DNA of 64,000 bases from Bacillus methanolicus PB1 (lineage in GTDB: Bacteria > Bacillota > Bacilli > Bacillales > Cytobacillaceae), in assembly GCF_000262755.1 (NCBI RefSeq), contig NZ_AFEU01000003.1, positions 248,001 through 312,000 on the forward strand, in the 5' to 3' direction. Both the position numbers and the translations under genes were made by a program. This document shows positions 1 through 8,788 of this stretch, one piece after another (positions within the stretch are counted from its first letter, which is position 1; each line of letters opens with the position of its first letter). Under the pieces are notes generated by a model. The model did no database searches. It worked only from the letters and a program-made list of their open reading frames with translations, and was not told the DNA's origin.

Positions 1-162
1 ACAAAAACGTATTAAAAATTATTACAAATTTATGAATTTTTTAAAATCGTATCATTTTTTTATTGTTTGCACAAGTTTTTCTAAAAATTTTTACTATTGC
101 GATTTTTTCATACTATGCTAATATTTTGAGTAATTCGGTTTGAGTGGGATGGTGAATTTAGT

Positions 163-999
163 ATGGAGCACCAAATCAGCTATAGAAACTATATTTTGAA
201 GTTTGAAAATGGAATTTTTCGTGAGCAATTAGATGAAATAGTCACGGAATTTCCATTTACCATTATTTTAAATGGCGAAGAATTTGCAACAATGGTTTGT
301 ACCCCGACACATTTGGATGAACTTGTCATTGGTTTTTTGGCTTCTGAAGGAGTCATTCGATCAGAAAATGAAATTGTCCGGCTTCAGATTGATGACAGCA
401 AAGGATTTGCTTACGTGGATTTAGATGTAAAAGTAACGACAAGCCAGCAATTCTACTCGAAACGATTTATCGGCTCATGCTGCGGGAAAAGCCGGCAGTT
501 TTATTATCACAATGATGCACGAACAGCTAAAACTTCAACTTCGAAAAAGAAGATTAAACCAGATCAGTGCATATCGCTTATGAAAGCACTTCATAATAGT
601 AGTACTGTATTTAGAAATACGGGAGGAGTTCATAATGCCGCTCTTTGCTCCGAAACTGAAATGCTCATTGCAAGAACGGATATCGGACGGCATAACGCAC
701 TGGACAAAATCTTTGGCTACTGCATTCAAAACCGCGTTCCGGTTCAAGATAAAATTATCGCTTTTAGCGGAAGAATTTCCTCAGAGGTTTTACTGAAAGC
801 AGCGAAAATCGGTGTTGGGATAATTTTGTCGAAATCTGCACCGACAGACCTTGCGATCAAGCTTGCACACGATTTAAACATTACGGCTGTCGGATTCATC
901 CGCGGCAACAGTTTTAATGTGTATTCCCATCCGGAAAGGATAGCCGGAAAATTAGAAAAGCTGAGGCTGTCTCAAAAGCCTAAGGGTCAGACCCCATAA
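163..999 (+). CDS. fdhD: FdhD, sulfurtransferase for formate dehydrogenase maturation
   Basis: A cytoplasmic accessory protein that passes sulfur from a cysteine desulfurase to the molybdenum cofactor of formate dehydrogenase (family knowledge). The 278-residue product has the FdhD fold signature, with a Cys-Cys pair in GSCCGKSR near residue 107 and the conserved GGVHNAAL, DIGRHNALDK and SGRISSEVLLKA blocks. The start is the ATG after a GGGATGGTGA purine stretch. The last residues (LRLSQKPKGQTP) are encoded by the left arm of a dispersed hairpin repeat that also supplies the stop, so the native C-terminus has probably been replaced. It stands alone here. The molybdopterin oxidoreductase near 57 kb and modA near 5 kb are the only related genes in the window. 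Confidence 0.93.
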   Translation: MEHQISYRNYILKFENGIFREQLDEIVTEFPFTIILNGEEFATMVCTPTHLDELVIGFLASEGVIRSENEIVRLQIDDSKGFAYVDLDVKVTTSQQFYSKRFIGSCCGKSRQFYYHNDARTAKTSTSKKKIKPDQCISLMKALHNSSTVFRNTGGVHNAALCSETEMLIARTDIGRHNALDKIFGYCIQNRVPVQDKIIAFSGRISSEVLLKAAKIGVGIILSKSAPTDLAIKLAHDLNITAVGFIRGNSFNVYSHPERIAGKLEKLRLSQKPKGQTP

Positions 1000-1089
1000 C
1001 ATAATATATAAGACATAAGATTGCATAAATGTGTTATATATCGATAAATGCACATGGGGTCAGACCCTTATGAGACAGCCTCAGCTTTT
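956..1089. repeat. MITE-like hairpin repeat A1, also a bidirectional terminator
   Basis: Near-perfect terminal arms (AAAAGCTGAGGCTGTCTCA at 956-974, complementary to 1071-1089) flank inner arms AGGGTCAGACCCCAT and ATGGGGTCAGACCCT around an AT-rich centre. The element lies between the convergent fdhD and metQ genes. Related copies occur at 7507-7690 and 40989-41108. Confidence 0.85.
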
Positions 1090-1148
1090 TCATTTTTTTC
1101 TTGGAAATGTTTTTCCCGATAGATTTGAATTATTAATGATTAGATGAT

Positions 1149-1988
1149 TTAGCGGTTTTTCATCCACTCCGGTTTGCCGAAACCTTTAAATTGTTCATCA
1201 ATTACTTTTTCAAATGCTTCTGACTCAACAGCTTCTTTTATATCTTTTACAAACTGGGCGTCTTTGTCTTTTGTATTAATAACGACGCGGTTGCGATATT
1301 GGTCAGGCATGTTTTCCAGTTTAAGTGCGTCTAAAAGATCCATTTTTGCTGCTAAGGCAAAGTTCCCTGGTACTGCTGAAAGATCAACGCTGTCGACAGC
1401 GCGCGGAAGCTGGGCAGCTTCAAGCGGCTTAAATTTCAAATTTTTAACGTTTTCTTTTACATCCTTCTCAGATACCGTTAACGGGTTGGCATTTGAGTCA
1501 AGAGTAATTAGTCCTGCATCCTGTAAGATTAAGAAAGCGCGTGCCGCATTCGTCGGATCATTTGGGATTGCAATGGAAGCGCCGTCCGTAACTTCATCAA
1601 GAGAAAAGAATTTCTTTGAAAAGATGCCCATAGGTGCAGTAGGCACGACAATAACTTCAGAAAGGTCAAGATTATGCTCTTTTGCAAATGTTTCCATGTA
1701 GATTTTGTGCTGGAAAAGGTTTGCATCAAGATCACCTTTCGAAAGTGCAAGGTTTGGCTGAATATAGTCGCTGAATTCAACGACTTTCACTTTATATCCT
1801 TTTTGTTCCAGAATTGGTTTAATGGCTTTATTGACCATATCACTGTATGGACCTGATGTTGCACCGAAAGTGATTTGTTTTGTTTCACTCCGCTCAGTGT
1901 CTCCTGATGAATTTTCCTTTCCGGCACCGCATGCTGCTAGAATGCCAATTGAAAGCAAAAGGAAAAATGATAGAAATAGTTTTTTCAT
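1149..1988 (-). CDS. metQ: MetQ, methionine ABC transporter substrate-binding lipoprotein
   Basis: Extracellular lipid-anchored receptor for D/L-methionine, of the NlpA family. The 279-residue product starts with a lipoprotein signal peptide ending in the lipobox LAAC (Cys20). The rest is a type II periplasmic-binding fold, with the typical ITFGATSGPY start and the FQHKIYMETFAKEH segment. It is the last gene of metN-metI-metQ, following metI by about 25 bases. Control is by the S-box leader at 3707-3864, so it should be made when SAM is low. Transcription probably ends in the hairpin repeat just downstream. Confidence 0.95.
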   Translation of the reverse strand: MKKLFLSFFLLLSIGILAACGAGKENSSGDTERSETKQITFGATSGPYSDMVNKAIKPILEQKGYKVKVVEFSDYIQPNLALSKGDLDANLFQHKIYMETFAKEHNLDLSEVIVVPTAPMGIFSKKFFSLDEVTDGASIAIPNDPTNAARAFLILQDAGLITLDSNANPLTVSEKDVKENVKNLKFKPLEAAQLPRAVDSVDLSAVPGNFALAAKMDLLDALKLENMPDQYRNRVVINTKDKDAQFVKDIKEAVESEAFEKVIDEQFKGFGKPEWMKNR

Positions 1989-2013
1989 AGTTGCCTCCTA
2001 CGTATGTTCTTAT

Positions 2014-2679
2014 TTATCTTTTATCAACTAATCTTGCTATTTTGTCTCCTGCAAACTGGATCAGCTGTACTAAGCAGATAAGGATGATAACAGTAGTAAT
2101 CATCACCGTATTGTCATATCGATAGTATCCAAAGCGGATGGCAAGGTCTCCAACACCGCCGCCGCCTACAATTCCAGCCATTGCGGAATATGCAATTAAA
2201 CTGATAACAGTTATAGTAATGCCTTGAATAATACCCGGTTTTGCTTCAGGAATCAGGACATCCTTAATAATCATCCAAGGCGACGCTCCCGCCGCAACCG
2301 CAGCCTCAATTACTCCCTTGTCAATCTCGCGAAGCGATTGTTCGACGATTCTTGCAAAAAATGGAATCGCTGCTACTGATAACGATACAGATGCTGCTGT
2401 CGGACCAATCGTTGTTCCCGCTATCAGTTTCGCTAACGGCAAAAGTGCGATTAACAAAATAATGAACGGGATCGAGCGAATCATATTAACAATGAAACCA
2501 ACAATGTTTTTAAAAACCGTATTTTCAAGAAAAAGTCCTTTGTCCGTTACAAATAAGAGCACTCCAGTTGGCAGGCCGGCAATAATCGCTGCTAAAATGG
2601 AGATCCCAACCATGTAAATTGTTTCAAAGAACGCTTTGTTCAATTCTGGAATTAATCCTACTAAACTATCAAGCTGCAT
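2014..2679 (-). CDS. metI: MetI, methionine ABC transporter permease
   Basis: Membrane permease of the methionine importer. The 221-residue product has about five transmembrane segments and the EAA-type loop EAAVAAGASPWMIIKDVLIPEA near residues 125-150, which contacts the MetN ATPase. The start ATG lies 8 bases after a GGAGGTG site and overlaps the end of metN by 11 bases, so the two are translationally coupled. Length and motif are typical of the family (MetI/MetP). Confidence 0.95.
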   Translation of the reverse strand: MQLDSLVGLIPELNKAFFETIYMVGISILAAIIAGLPTGVLLFVTDKGLFLENTVFKNIVGFIVNMIRSIPFIILLIALLPLAKLIAGTTIGPTAASVSLSVAAIPFFARIVEQSLREIDKGVIEAAVAAGASPWMIIKDVLIPEAKPGIIQGITITVISLIAYSAMAGIVGGGGVGDLAIRFGYYRYDNTVMITTVIILICLVQLIQFAGDKIARLVDKR

Positions 2680-3682
2680 TTCGAATCACCTCCAAATGTT
2701 GAGTTCGTTCAGTGATATAACTGATTGCCCGTTCGACTTCATCCGGGTCGCCTGTCAATTCCATAATAAATATCCCTAAAGGAGTATCTTTTATATACTC
2801 GATTTTTCCATGCAAAATATTTCCCTTCACATAAAATTTTTGCAAAGCGTCGGAAATAACAGCCTCTTCGGCAATTGCTCCTTGAAAAAAAACTTTAACG
2901 ATTTTTCCGCGCCGATCTTTTAAAAGATTTTCTGGAAGATCAAATTGCAGGATGCTGTTGATAAAATCCTTTGTTAACTGTTCCTGCGGATTTGCGAATA
3001 GATCATAAACTTTGCCTTCCTCAATGATTCTTCCATTTTGCATCACAGCCATCCTGTCGCATATGTCCTTCACAACTTCCATTTCATGTGTAATCAAGAC
3101 AATAGTGATCCCTAATTCCCGGTTTATTTTTTTAAGCAGTTCCAAAATAGACTTTGTTGTGGTCGGATCCAAAGCGGAAGTGGCTTCATCGCAAAGAAGA
3201 ACGGAAGGATTATTTGCAAGTGCCCTGGCAATACCGACTCGCTGCTTTTGACCTCCGCTTAATTGCGACGGGTAGACATCAGTTTTGTCAGACAGGCCGA
3301 CCATTTCAAGCAATTCTTTGACCCTTTTATCGATTTCTGCTTTTGATTTGTGTGCAGCCTTTAACGCAAATGCAATATTTTCATAAACGGTTTTTGAGCT
3401 GACTAAATGAAAATGCTGAAAAATCATTCCGATTTTCAAACGGGCTTTCCTCAGTTCTTTTTTCTTAAGAGAGGTCAACGACACACCGTCAATAATAATC
3501 TCACCGGACGTCGGTTTTTCCAAAAGATTCAGACAACGCAGAAGCGAGCTTTTCCCAGCTCCGCTGTAACCAACAATCCCAAAGATTTCTCCTTTCTTTA
3601 CAGTTAGTGAAACATTGTCAACACCGATAACTTTTCCTTTTTTTGTTTCATAGATTTTGACTAAATCCCTTACTTCGATCAT
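2669..3682 (-). CDS. metN: MetN, methionine ABC transporter ATPase
   Basis: Cytoplasmic ATPase driving methionine import. The 337-residue product shows a Walker A motif (GYSGAGKSS, about residue 38), the signature LSGGQKQRVGIARAL, Walker B VLLCDEATSALD and the H-loop ITHE. The C-terminal 80 or so residues are the NIL/ACT-like domain that binds methionine and gives trans-inhibition in E. coli MetN. It is the first gene of the operon, directly after the S-box terminator. The start ATG is preceded by a GGAGGG site. Confidence 0.95.
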   Translation of the reverse strand: MIEVRDLVKIYETKKGKVIGVDNVSLTVKKGEIFGIVGYSGAGKSSLLRCLNLLEKPTSGEIIIDGVSLTSLKKKELRKARLKIGMIFQHFHLVSSKTVYENIAFALKAAHKSKAEIDKRVKELLEMVGLSDKTDVYPSQLSGGQKQRVGIARALANNPSVLLCDEATSALDPTTTKSILELLKKINRELGITIVLITHEMEVVKDICDRMAVMQNGRIIEEGKVYDLFANPQEQLTKDFINSILQFDLPENLLKDRRGKIVKVFFQGAIAEEAVISDALQKFYVKGNILHGKIEYIKDTPLGIFIMELTGDPDEVERAISYITERTQHLEVIRNAA

Positions 3683-3706
3683 ATGTAACCCTCCTTTTTC
3701 TGAACG

Positions 3707-3864
3707 TATAAAATAAAAATACCTCTTTCATTCAGAAAGAGGCATCGTCTTTTATCTACGACTTATCTTTCAGAATGAAATGTTCATTCTGCAGGATGTG
3801 GCACCTTTCCAATAGGAGGTTGCCGGACGTCATTGGGCCTGGTCCCTCGGTCACTCTTGATAAG
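3707..3864 (-). promoter_or_regulatory. SAM-I (S-box) riboswitch with terminator, metNIQ leader
   Basis: On the minus strand the aptamer runs from CTTATCAAGAG (3854-3864) through the GAGGGACCAGGCCC, GTCCGGCAACCT and GGAAAGGTGCC blocks to the closing AAAGATAAG (3763-3771). An intrinsic terminator hairpin (3722-3743, GCCTCTTTC / GAAAGAGG) followed by a T-run lies just before metN. SAM binding should terminate transcription. Confidence 0.96.
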
Positions 3865-3889
3865 CAACTTATTCACTTTTTATAAAAGA

Positions 3890-3918
3890 ATAATAAAATC
3901 TAAAAATTGAGATGTCAA
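3890..3918 (-). promoter_or_regulatory. Sigma-A promoter of metNIQ
   Basis: TTGACA (3913-3918 as complement), a 17-base spacer and TATTAT (3890-3895) lie just upstream of the S-box aptamer, placing the start of transcription near 3883. Confidence 0.85.
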
Positions 3919-4084
3919 CATTTTTTTCTTAAATAAAATTGTGGGGAACGCTTACAATATTGCTGTATCAATGCAGCATTTAAATATAAAAATTTTTTTG
4001 CTAGGGTGTTTACAGGTAAATGAGAACACTTATTCCTAATGCTGTTGGAAAATAGATCCAAAAGTATAGGTGCTATTTATCTCG

Positions 4085-4702
4085 TTATTCCACCCATGTT
4101 ATTAATTCTTCGATTTTCAGACGGGCAGACTGATGCCCCGGTTTTAATGCTTTTCCAATCGCAATGAGCATAACAGGGGTATAACGATCATCTACGTTAA
4201 ATTCTTTTATGAATTTTTCTTTATCAAAACCGACCATCGGGCATGTATCCCAGCCTTTCCCTTTTGCTGCCAGCATAAGCTGCATGGCTGCCAATGAAGA
4301 ATTGCTGTGTGCCGAAGTCAGTGCATATGTCTTGTTTTGATATACTCCTTTGACTTGACTTGCTTTTCGATCTATAATTTCTTGGCTCATACTTCCTGCT
4401 TCTACTAAAGGACGATACACTGCCTCAATTTTTTTATCAGGTTGAAGGTCTCCAAGAACGGCAATAACGGCTGATGATTCAAAAACATGAATTTGGTTGT
4501 TTGCGATTGGCAATAATTTTTTTTGTATTTCTTTTCCATGAAAAACCATGAAATGCCAATGCTGAAGGTTCCAAGCAGATGGTGCACGGCCGGCAAGTTC
4601 AAGAATTTCCATTAATTCATCTCGCGAAATGCTTTGTTCCGGATCAAAATCTCTTACAGAGCGTCTTTCCTTGATAATACTAAAAATGTCGGTCACAATC
4701 AT
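4085..4702 (-). CDS. Nitroreductase-family FMN oxidoreductase
   Basis: A 205-residue member of the NAD(P)H-dependent FMN nitroreductase superfamily, close in pattern to B. subtilis YdgI/YodC. It has the N-terminal IKERRSVRDFDP motif (FMN phosphate binding), the APSAWNLQHWHF segment and the C-terminal PVMLIAIGKA block. Such enzymes are cytoplasmic homodimers that reduce nitroaromatics, quinones or other electrophiles; the substrate cannot be read from sequence. It stands alone, downstream of the modA terminator. Confidence 0.85.
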   Translation of the reverse strand: MIVTDIFSIIKERRSVRDFDPEQSISRDELMEILELAGRAPSAWNLQHWHFMVFHGKEIQKKLLPIANNQIHVFESSAVIAVLGDLQPDKKIEAVYRPLVEAGSMSQEIIDRKASQVKGVYQNKTYALTSAHSNSSLAAMQLMLAAKGKGWDTCPMVGFDKEKFIKEFNVDDRYTPVMLIAIGKALKPGHQSARLKIEELITWVE

Positions 4703-4805
4703 CCACTCCTCTGTTGTTTTTGTTGATAAATTTCATGTCAGTCTTTCCTTGTTTACATTTCGGAATATATATGATTTGCTTTTTAGATGCAAATTATTGG
4801 CACTG

Positions 4806-4864
4806 AAGAAAAAAGAGCCGGCAATGTACTGATTAGTCTTTTGGACGGCCCTCTTCTCTTTTTT
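4806..4864 (-). terminator. Terminator after modA
   Basis: GC-rich imperfect hairpin (GAGCCGGC near 4814, GGCCCTC near 4847) flanked by A- and T-runs on both sides, so it may work in both directions. Confidence 0.6.
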
Positions 4865-4870
4865 CAACAT

Positions 4871-5677
4871 TTATTTTTGATTTAAAGGAATAAAGCCATA
4901 TTTCTCAAAAACATTCATCGCCTTATCGCTTTGTAAAAAATCATAAAATTTGATCGCTTCCTCTTTGCTACCCGATTTTTTTATGACCCCAAGTGGATAG
5001 ATAATCGGAGTATGCGATTTTTCTTCAGCTACCTCAACAATTTCGATCTTGTTTGAAGAGAGTGCATCGGTTTTATAAACGATCCCTGCATCAACATTTC
5101 CGGTTTCCACATACGTCAATACTTGGCGTACATCTTTTGCATATATAATTTTTCCTTGAATATTTTCCCAAATTTTGTAATATTCCAGCGATTCTTTCGC
5201 ATATTTCCCAGCCGGAACGGTTTCCGGAATTCCGATTGAGATTTTCTTAATATTCTTATCTGCCAAACCAGTATAGCCATCAACTTTTTTCTGCGAATTT
5301 TTTGGCTGGACAAGCACTAGTTCATTGCCGACAAAGCTTGTACGATATTTCTTGTCAATATGTCCGCTGTCCACTAATGCAGCAAATTTATCTTCAGCCG
5401 CCGATAAAAATAGATCAACGGGTGCGCCTTGAGAAATTTGCTGCTGCAATGCACCGGAAGCCCCAAAATTAAAAAACAGCTTCACATGTGGATGATCCTT
5501 TGCGTACAATTTTCGAATTTCTTCCAAAACGTCCTTCATGCTTGCGGCAGCTGAAATGGTAAGCTCCGCATCTTTTTTGTTTTGATTCATAGTTTCCTTC
5601 TTAGAGCCACCGCACGCTCCTAATAGAATAACGACTACCAACAAAGTAAGATAGAATATAAAGTATTTTCTCATCAT
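4871..5677 (-). CDS. modA: ModA, molybdate-binding lipoprotein
   Basis: Extracellular receptor for molybdate or tungstate uptake. The 268-residue product begins with a lipoprotein signal (lipobox LGAC, Cys22) and then the ModA fold: LTISAAASMKDVLEEI, the oxyanion-binding FNFGASGALQQQI, QGAPVDLFLSAA and the hinge GIPETVPAGKYAKESL. No modB or modC follows; the gene is flanked by terminators, so the permease and ATPase must lie elsewhere. Start: tandem ATG ATG after an AAGGAG site. Confidence 0.93.
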   Translation of the reverse strand: MMRKYFIFYLTLLVVVILLGACGGSKKETMNQNKKDAELTISAAASMKDVLEEIRKLYAKDHPHVKLFFNFGASGALQQQISQGAPVDLFLSAAEDKFAALVDSGHIDKKYRTSFVGNELVLVQPKNSQKKVDGYTGLADKNIKKISIGIPETVPAGKYAKESLEYYKIWENIQGKIIYAKDVRQVLTYVETGNVDAGIVYKTDALSSNKIEIVEVAEEKSHTPIIYPLGVIKKSGSKEEAIKFYDFLQSDKAMNVFEKYGFIPLNQK

Positions 5678-5819
5678 AACTCCTTACCTTTCATAATGTT
5701 TAATTTTAACAAATAACTGAATTATTTTACTAGTAAGATTTTAAAAAAAAATACTGTGTAAGGCATAAATCTAGCAAGATTAATAATAATAAAATTAAAA
5801 AGGTAAAGGAGAGAATTAT

Positions 5820-6008
5820 ATGCCTAGAAAACGCCCCGAATTTATGAATAGCCCTTATTTTGTCGATGAACCAGGAAACTGGCACTTAAAGCCGGGTGCA
5901 CCTAAAGCAATGCAAAAAGAATTTTCTGCTTATATGCAGTCACTGGAAGATCCATACGTTACAGGTACAATAAATGGGATTCATATTGAATACCCTTACA
6001 TGAAATAA
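5820..6008 (+). CDS. Small conserved hypothetical protein, 62 aa
   Basis: A 62-residue soluble, aromatic- and proline-rich protein with no signal peptide or membrane segment. It has a good AAAGGAGAG site 8 bases before ATG, which with its isolated position between divergent modA and a Nudix gene argues that it is real. Composition (PEFMNSPYFVDEPGNWHLKPG) resembles short cytoplasmic or spore proteins of Bacillus. I do not recognise a function. Confidence 0.6.
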   Translation: MPRKRPEFMNSPYFVDEPGNWHLKPGAPKAMQKEFSAYMQSLEDPYVTGTINGIHIEYPYMK

Positions 6009-6078
6009 ATGATTGAACTCTCCATTAGGAAGACCTGACAATATTATAGCCAGATCTTTTGAAAATTTTAAAGGACTA

Positions 6079-6699
6079 TTATTCATCTCTAATCACGTCT
6101 AGAAAGTGATTTAATACTCTGGCTGTCAACCCCCATATGACTTTTCCGTCATAAAGGTAAAACAATTCTTCCACTTGTTGCATTTGCCAATTGTAATTTT
6201 CGCCTCCGGCTATAAGGTGAAAAGGAAAATTCTCCTCAGGTGTTACCTTAAAATGTACTTTATAACGATCGGGCTTAGTTTTCAGAAAAAAAGAAATCGG
6301 GACGGTGAAAAATTCCGCTACCTCGGAAGGATTAGGCTTCATTGAGGCGGGGTCATGAATAGTTCCGACAAATGGGTAAATAATGGTTCCATATGGAGAA
6401 ACCATATAATCCAACGGATAAACATTTTTTATATTATCAAAACGAACCCCAAGTTCTTCTGATGTTTCACGAATCGCTGTATGCTGTTCATTTCTGTCAG
6501 TGCTTTCGATTTTCCCGCCAGGAAAACAAATCTCTCCGGGCTGTCTCCTTAAATCAAAAGCACGAACTTCAAACAGGACGTGAAGATCATCTTCTTTTTC
6601 AATTAAAGGCAATAATACCGCAAACTTAGAATACTGATTTCCCCCTAAAATTCCTGGGGTTCGATTTTGCAATTTTTTTAGGACATGCTCAAGATGCAT
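6079..6699 (-). CDS. Nudix hydrolase, CoA pyrophosphatase type (NudL/YeaB-like)
   Basis: A 206-residue Nudix hydrolase. The box GGKIESTDRNEQ...REtsEELGV (residues about 62-84) fits GX5EX7REUXEEXGU, and the preceding RQPGEICFPGG matches the UPF0035/NudL signature of coenzyme A diphosphatases. Such enzymes cleave CoA or acyl-CoA to phosphopantetheine and 3',5'-ADP. It is monocistronic, with its ATG after a GGAGGT site. Substrate assignment comes from the family motif only. Confidence 0.87.
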   Translation of the reverse strand: MHLEHVLKKLQNRTPGILGGNQYSKFAVLLPLIEKEDDLHVLFEVRAFDLRRQPGEICFPGGKIESTDRNEQHTAIRETSEELGVRFDNIKNVYPLDYMVSPYGTIIYPFVGTIHDPASMKPNPSEVAEFFTVPISFFLKTKPDRYKVHFKVTPEENFPFHLIAGGENYNWQMQQVEELFYLYDGKVIWGLTARVLNHFLDVIRDE

Positions 6700-6865
6700 A
6701 TATTTTTACCTCCACATCCTCATTTTATGGCACATATAAAGACAAGTAATTACATATATCATAATAGTCTAAAAGAGTAACATTAAACGTTTTCTTGTTT
6801 CTCAAATAAAACTGATTGATAAAATCCGGCAGTTTTTTAAATCTGTCAAAATATTTAAAATGTGA

Positions 6866-6894
6866 TTGACAATTTACACCAAAGCAAATATAAT
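6866..6894 (+). promoter_or_regulatory. Sigma-A promoter of the yceI-family gene
   Basis: Consensus TTGACA (6866-6871), a 17-base spacer and TATAAT (6889-6894). Confidence 0.88.
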
Positions 6895-6907
6895 TATCTC
6901 GTGTTAG

Positions 6908-6929
6908 AATATCTCGAATTAAAGATATT
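6908..6929 (+). promoter_or_regulatory. Candidate MarR/MhqR-type operator
   Basis: Inverted repeat AATATCT (8-base centre CGAATTAA) AGATATT lies 13 bases after the -10 box, over the expected start region of transcription. Its shape and ATCTCGAATT core resemble the MhqR site of Bacillus, which responds to quinones. This is a pattern match from memory, not a scored search. Confidence 0.45.
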
Positions 6930-6962
6930 TTAAATTATAACCTAAAAAAGGGGAAATGAACA

Positions 6963-7496
6963 ATGGCAAAATCAAGATGGGCAATTGATACTGCTCACAG
7001 TAGTGTCGAATTTTCTGTTAGGCACATGATGATTGCAAAAGTTAAAGGGTCTTTCGATAATTTCTCAGCTACCATTGAGGCAGATCCAACCGATTTAACA
7101 ACAGCTAATATTGAATTCAATGTTGATGTTGCAAGCATTAATACACGCAACAGTGACCGCGACGCTCACCTTCGTTCAGCAGATTTCTTTGATGCAGAAA
7201 ACTATCCATCTTTAACTTTTAAATCTACTAAAATTGCGAAAAAAGATGACGATGAATATGAAGTAACAGGCGATTTAACTATTCGTGGAGTTACTCGTCA
7301 GGAAACGTTCACTGTAACATTCGAAGGCCAAGGCAAAGATCCTTGGGGAAATGAAAAGGTTGGATTCAGTGCTGAAGGAAAAATCAACCGCAGCGATTAC
7401 GGCTTAACTTGGAACGCAGCTTTAGAAACAGGCGGCGTCCTTATCGGCGACCAAATCAAAATTTCCCTTTCAATCGAAGCAGCAAAAGAAGCATAA
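6963..7496 (+). CDS. YceI-family polyisoprenoid-binding lipocalin-like protein
   Basis: A 177-residue beta-barrel protein of the YceI family, which binds polyprenyl chains in a lipocalin-like pocket. It opens with the characteristic SRWAIDTAHSSVEFSVRHMM and has IRGVTRQETFTVTFEGQGKDPWG in the middle. There is no signal peptide, so this form is cytoplasmic. RBS GGGGAAA lies 6 bases before ATG. It is monocistronic behind a near-consensus promoter and possible operator, which suggests high inducible expression. Biological role unknown. Confidence 0.9.
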   Translation: MAKSRWAIDTAHSSVEFSVRHMMIAKVKGSFDNFSATIEADPTDLTTANIEFNVDVASINTRNSDRDAHLRSADFFDAENYPSLTFKSTKIAKKDDDEYEVTGDLTIRGVTRQETFTVTFEGQGKDPWGNEKVGFSAEGKINRSDYGLTWNAALETGGVLIGDQIKISLSIEAAKEA

Positions 7497-7506
7497 ACTA
7501 ACCAAT

Positions 7507-7690
7507 AAAGAGGCTGTCTCAAACCTCCATGGCATATCAGCCACCACGATAGATGGGTCTTTTAGGTAAGACACCGTATAAAAAGCCTAGGGTCAGACCC
7601 CATAACACAATATATAGGACATAATGTTGGATAAATGTGCTATATATTGATAATGCACATGGGGTCAGACCCTTATGAGACAGCCTCTTT
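7507..7690. repeat. MITE-like hairpin repeat A2 with an internal insertion
   Basis: Outer arms AAAGAGGCTGTCTCA (7507-7521) and TGAGACAGCCTCTTT (7676-7690); inner arms AGGGTCAGACCCCAT and ATGGGGTCAGACCCT. The inner 90 bases are nearly identical to repeat A3. About 60 extra bases (7522-7585) sit between the left outer and inner arms. It lies between convergent genes and ends in a T-run, so it also works as a terminator. Confidence 0.85.
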
Positions 7691-7864
7691 TTTGAATGAA
7701 GTATTTTCCTTTTCCATAATATATTCCGACATGATGGATTCTCCCTTTTCCTTCTTCCTAAGCAAAAAAGAGCTAGTCTCCCGGTTCGATCTTTTCGAGT
7801 TCCACCCTTTCCCCCGCTTTCGCTTGATCACTTGCAGCATTTTCATAAAAATATTTTTACATGA

Positions 7865-8788
7865 TCATTGGATTCCGCAGTCAACAATTAATTGTTTTTT
7901 AGCTGTATTAAGCTTTGCTGTTGATCCTAGCGGAACTGCAATATGCGGAAAGCAATGGCCGATCTTAAATCCTTTAATTGCCGGTTTTCCTGCAACTTGG
8001 ATATAGTGCTCGATGACTTCATCAAGGACAAAGGTTTTATCTCTTTTCGGTTCACAGTTGTGGAAATCACCGACGATAATTCCGGCAGCATCGATCAGTT
8101 TTCCGGCCATGTGCAGCTGATTCAGCATTCGGTCAATAGAGCGAGGCTCTTCATTGATATCTTCGATGAGCAGCAGTTTTCTTCTTGTGTCAATTTCAAA
8201 CGGCGTGCCGAGCGTGCTCGTTAAAAGCGACAAATTACCTCCAACGAGAGGTCCGATCGCTTCCCCTTCAACGAGAACTTCTAACGGAGAAAATTGTTCG
8301 GTATACGTAATCTCTTGCGGTTCAAATAGTTGTTTAAAAAACTGTTTAGAAATCGGGTCGGCATCCTCTTTTCCGATATCGGACGCAAGCATTGGGCCGT
8401 GAAATGTAATGAGCCCCGTTTGCTGATGAATAGCTGTATGTAAATATGTAATGTCGCTGTACCCCCAGAAGATTTTTGGATTGCTTTTAATAACTTCATA
8501 GTCAATCTTTGAGGCGATTCGCGATGTACCATAACCACCGCAAGCACATATGATCGCTTTTACATCCTTATCAAGAAACATATTATGTAAATCTTCTAAC
8601 CTCTCATTATCTTTTCCAGCCAAGTACCCGTATTCTCTTTTGAGATGCCGGCCAAGTTTAACTTTCAGCTCCAATTCACGTTCTAAAAAGAGGATGGAGC
8701 GCTGTAAATTTTCAAGATTAGGCGGACTTGCAGGAGCAATGATGCCGACTGTATCTCCTTTTTGAAGACGCTGCGGTTTGATTGGCAT
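7865..8788 (-). CDS. LD-carboxypeptidase / microcin C immunity family (peptidase S66)
   Basis: A 307-residue serine peptidase of the LdcA/MccF family. It removes the terminal D-Ala from murein tetrapeptides or, in MccF-type members, cleaves peptidyl-nucleotide toxins. The N-terminal GDTVGIIAPASPP, the nucleophile Ser in FWGYSDIT (about residue 114), the Glu region LLLIEDINEEPRSIDRML and the late His region GHCFPHIAVPLG are present. No signal peptide is seen, so it acts in the cytoplasm, consistent with murein recycling. RBS GGGAGG lies before ATG. Confidence 0.88.
   Translation of the reverse strand: MPIKPQRLQKGDTVGIIAPASPPNLENLQRSILFLERELELKVKLGRHLKREYGYLAGKDNERLEDLHNMFLDKDVKAIICACGGYGTSRIASKIDYEVIKSNPKIFWGYSDITYLHTAIHQQTGLITFHGPMLASDIGKEDADPISKQFFKQLFEPQEITYTEQFSPLEVLVEGEAIGPLVGGNLSLLTSTLGTPFEIDTRRKLLLIEDINEEPRSIDRMLNQLHMAGKLIDAAGIIVGDFHNCEPKRDKTFVLDEVIEHYIQVAGKPAIKGFKIGHCFPHIAVPLGSTAKLNTAKKQLIVDCGIQ

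Noticed and set aside
1174-1701. Plus-strand 175-residue frame opposite metQ
   Set aside because: Shadow; metQ has full family support on the other strand.
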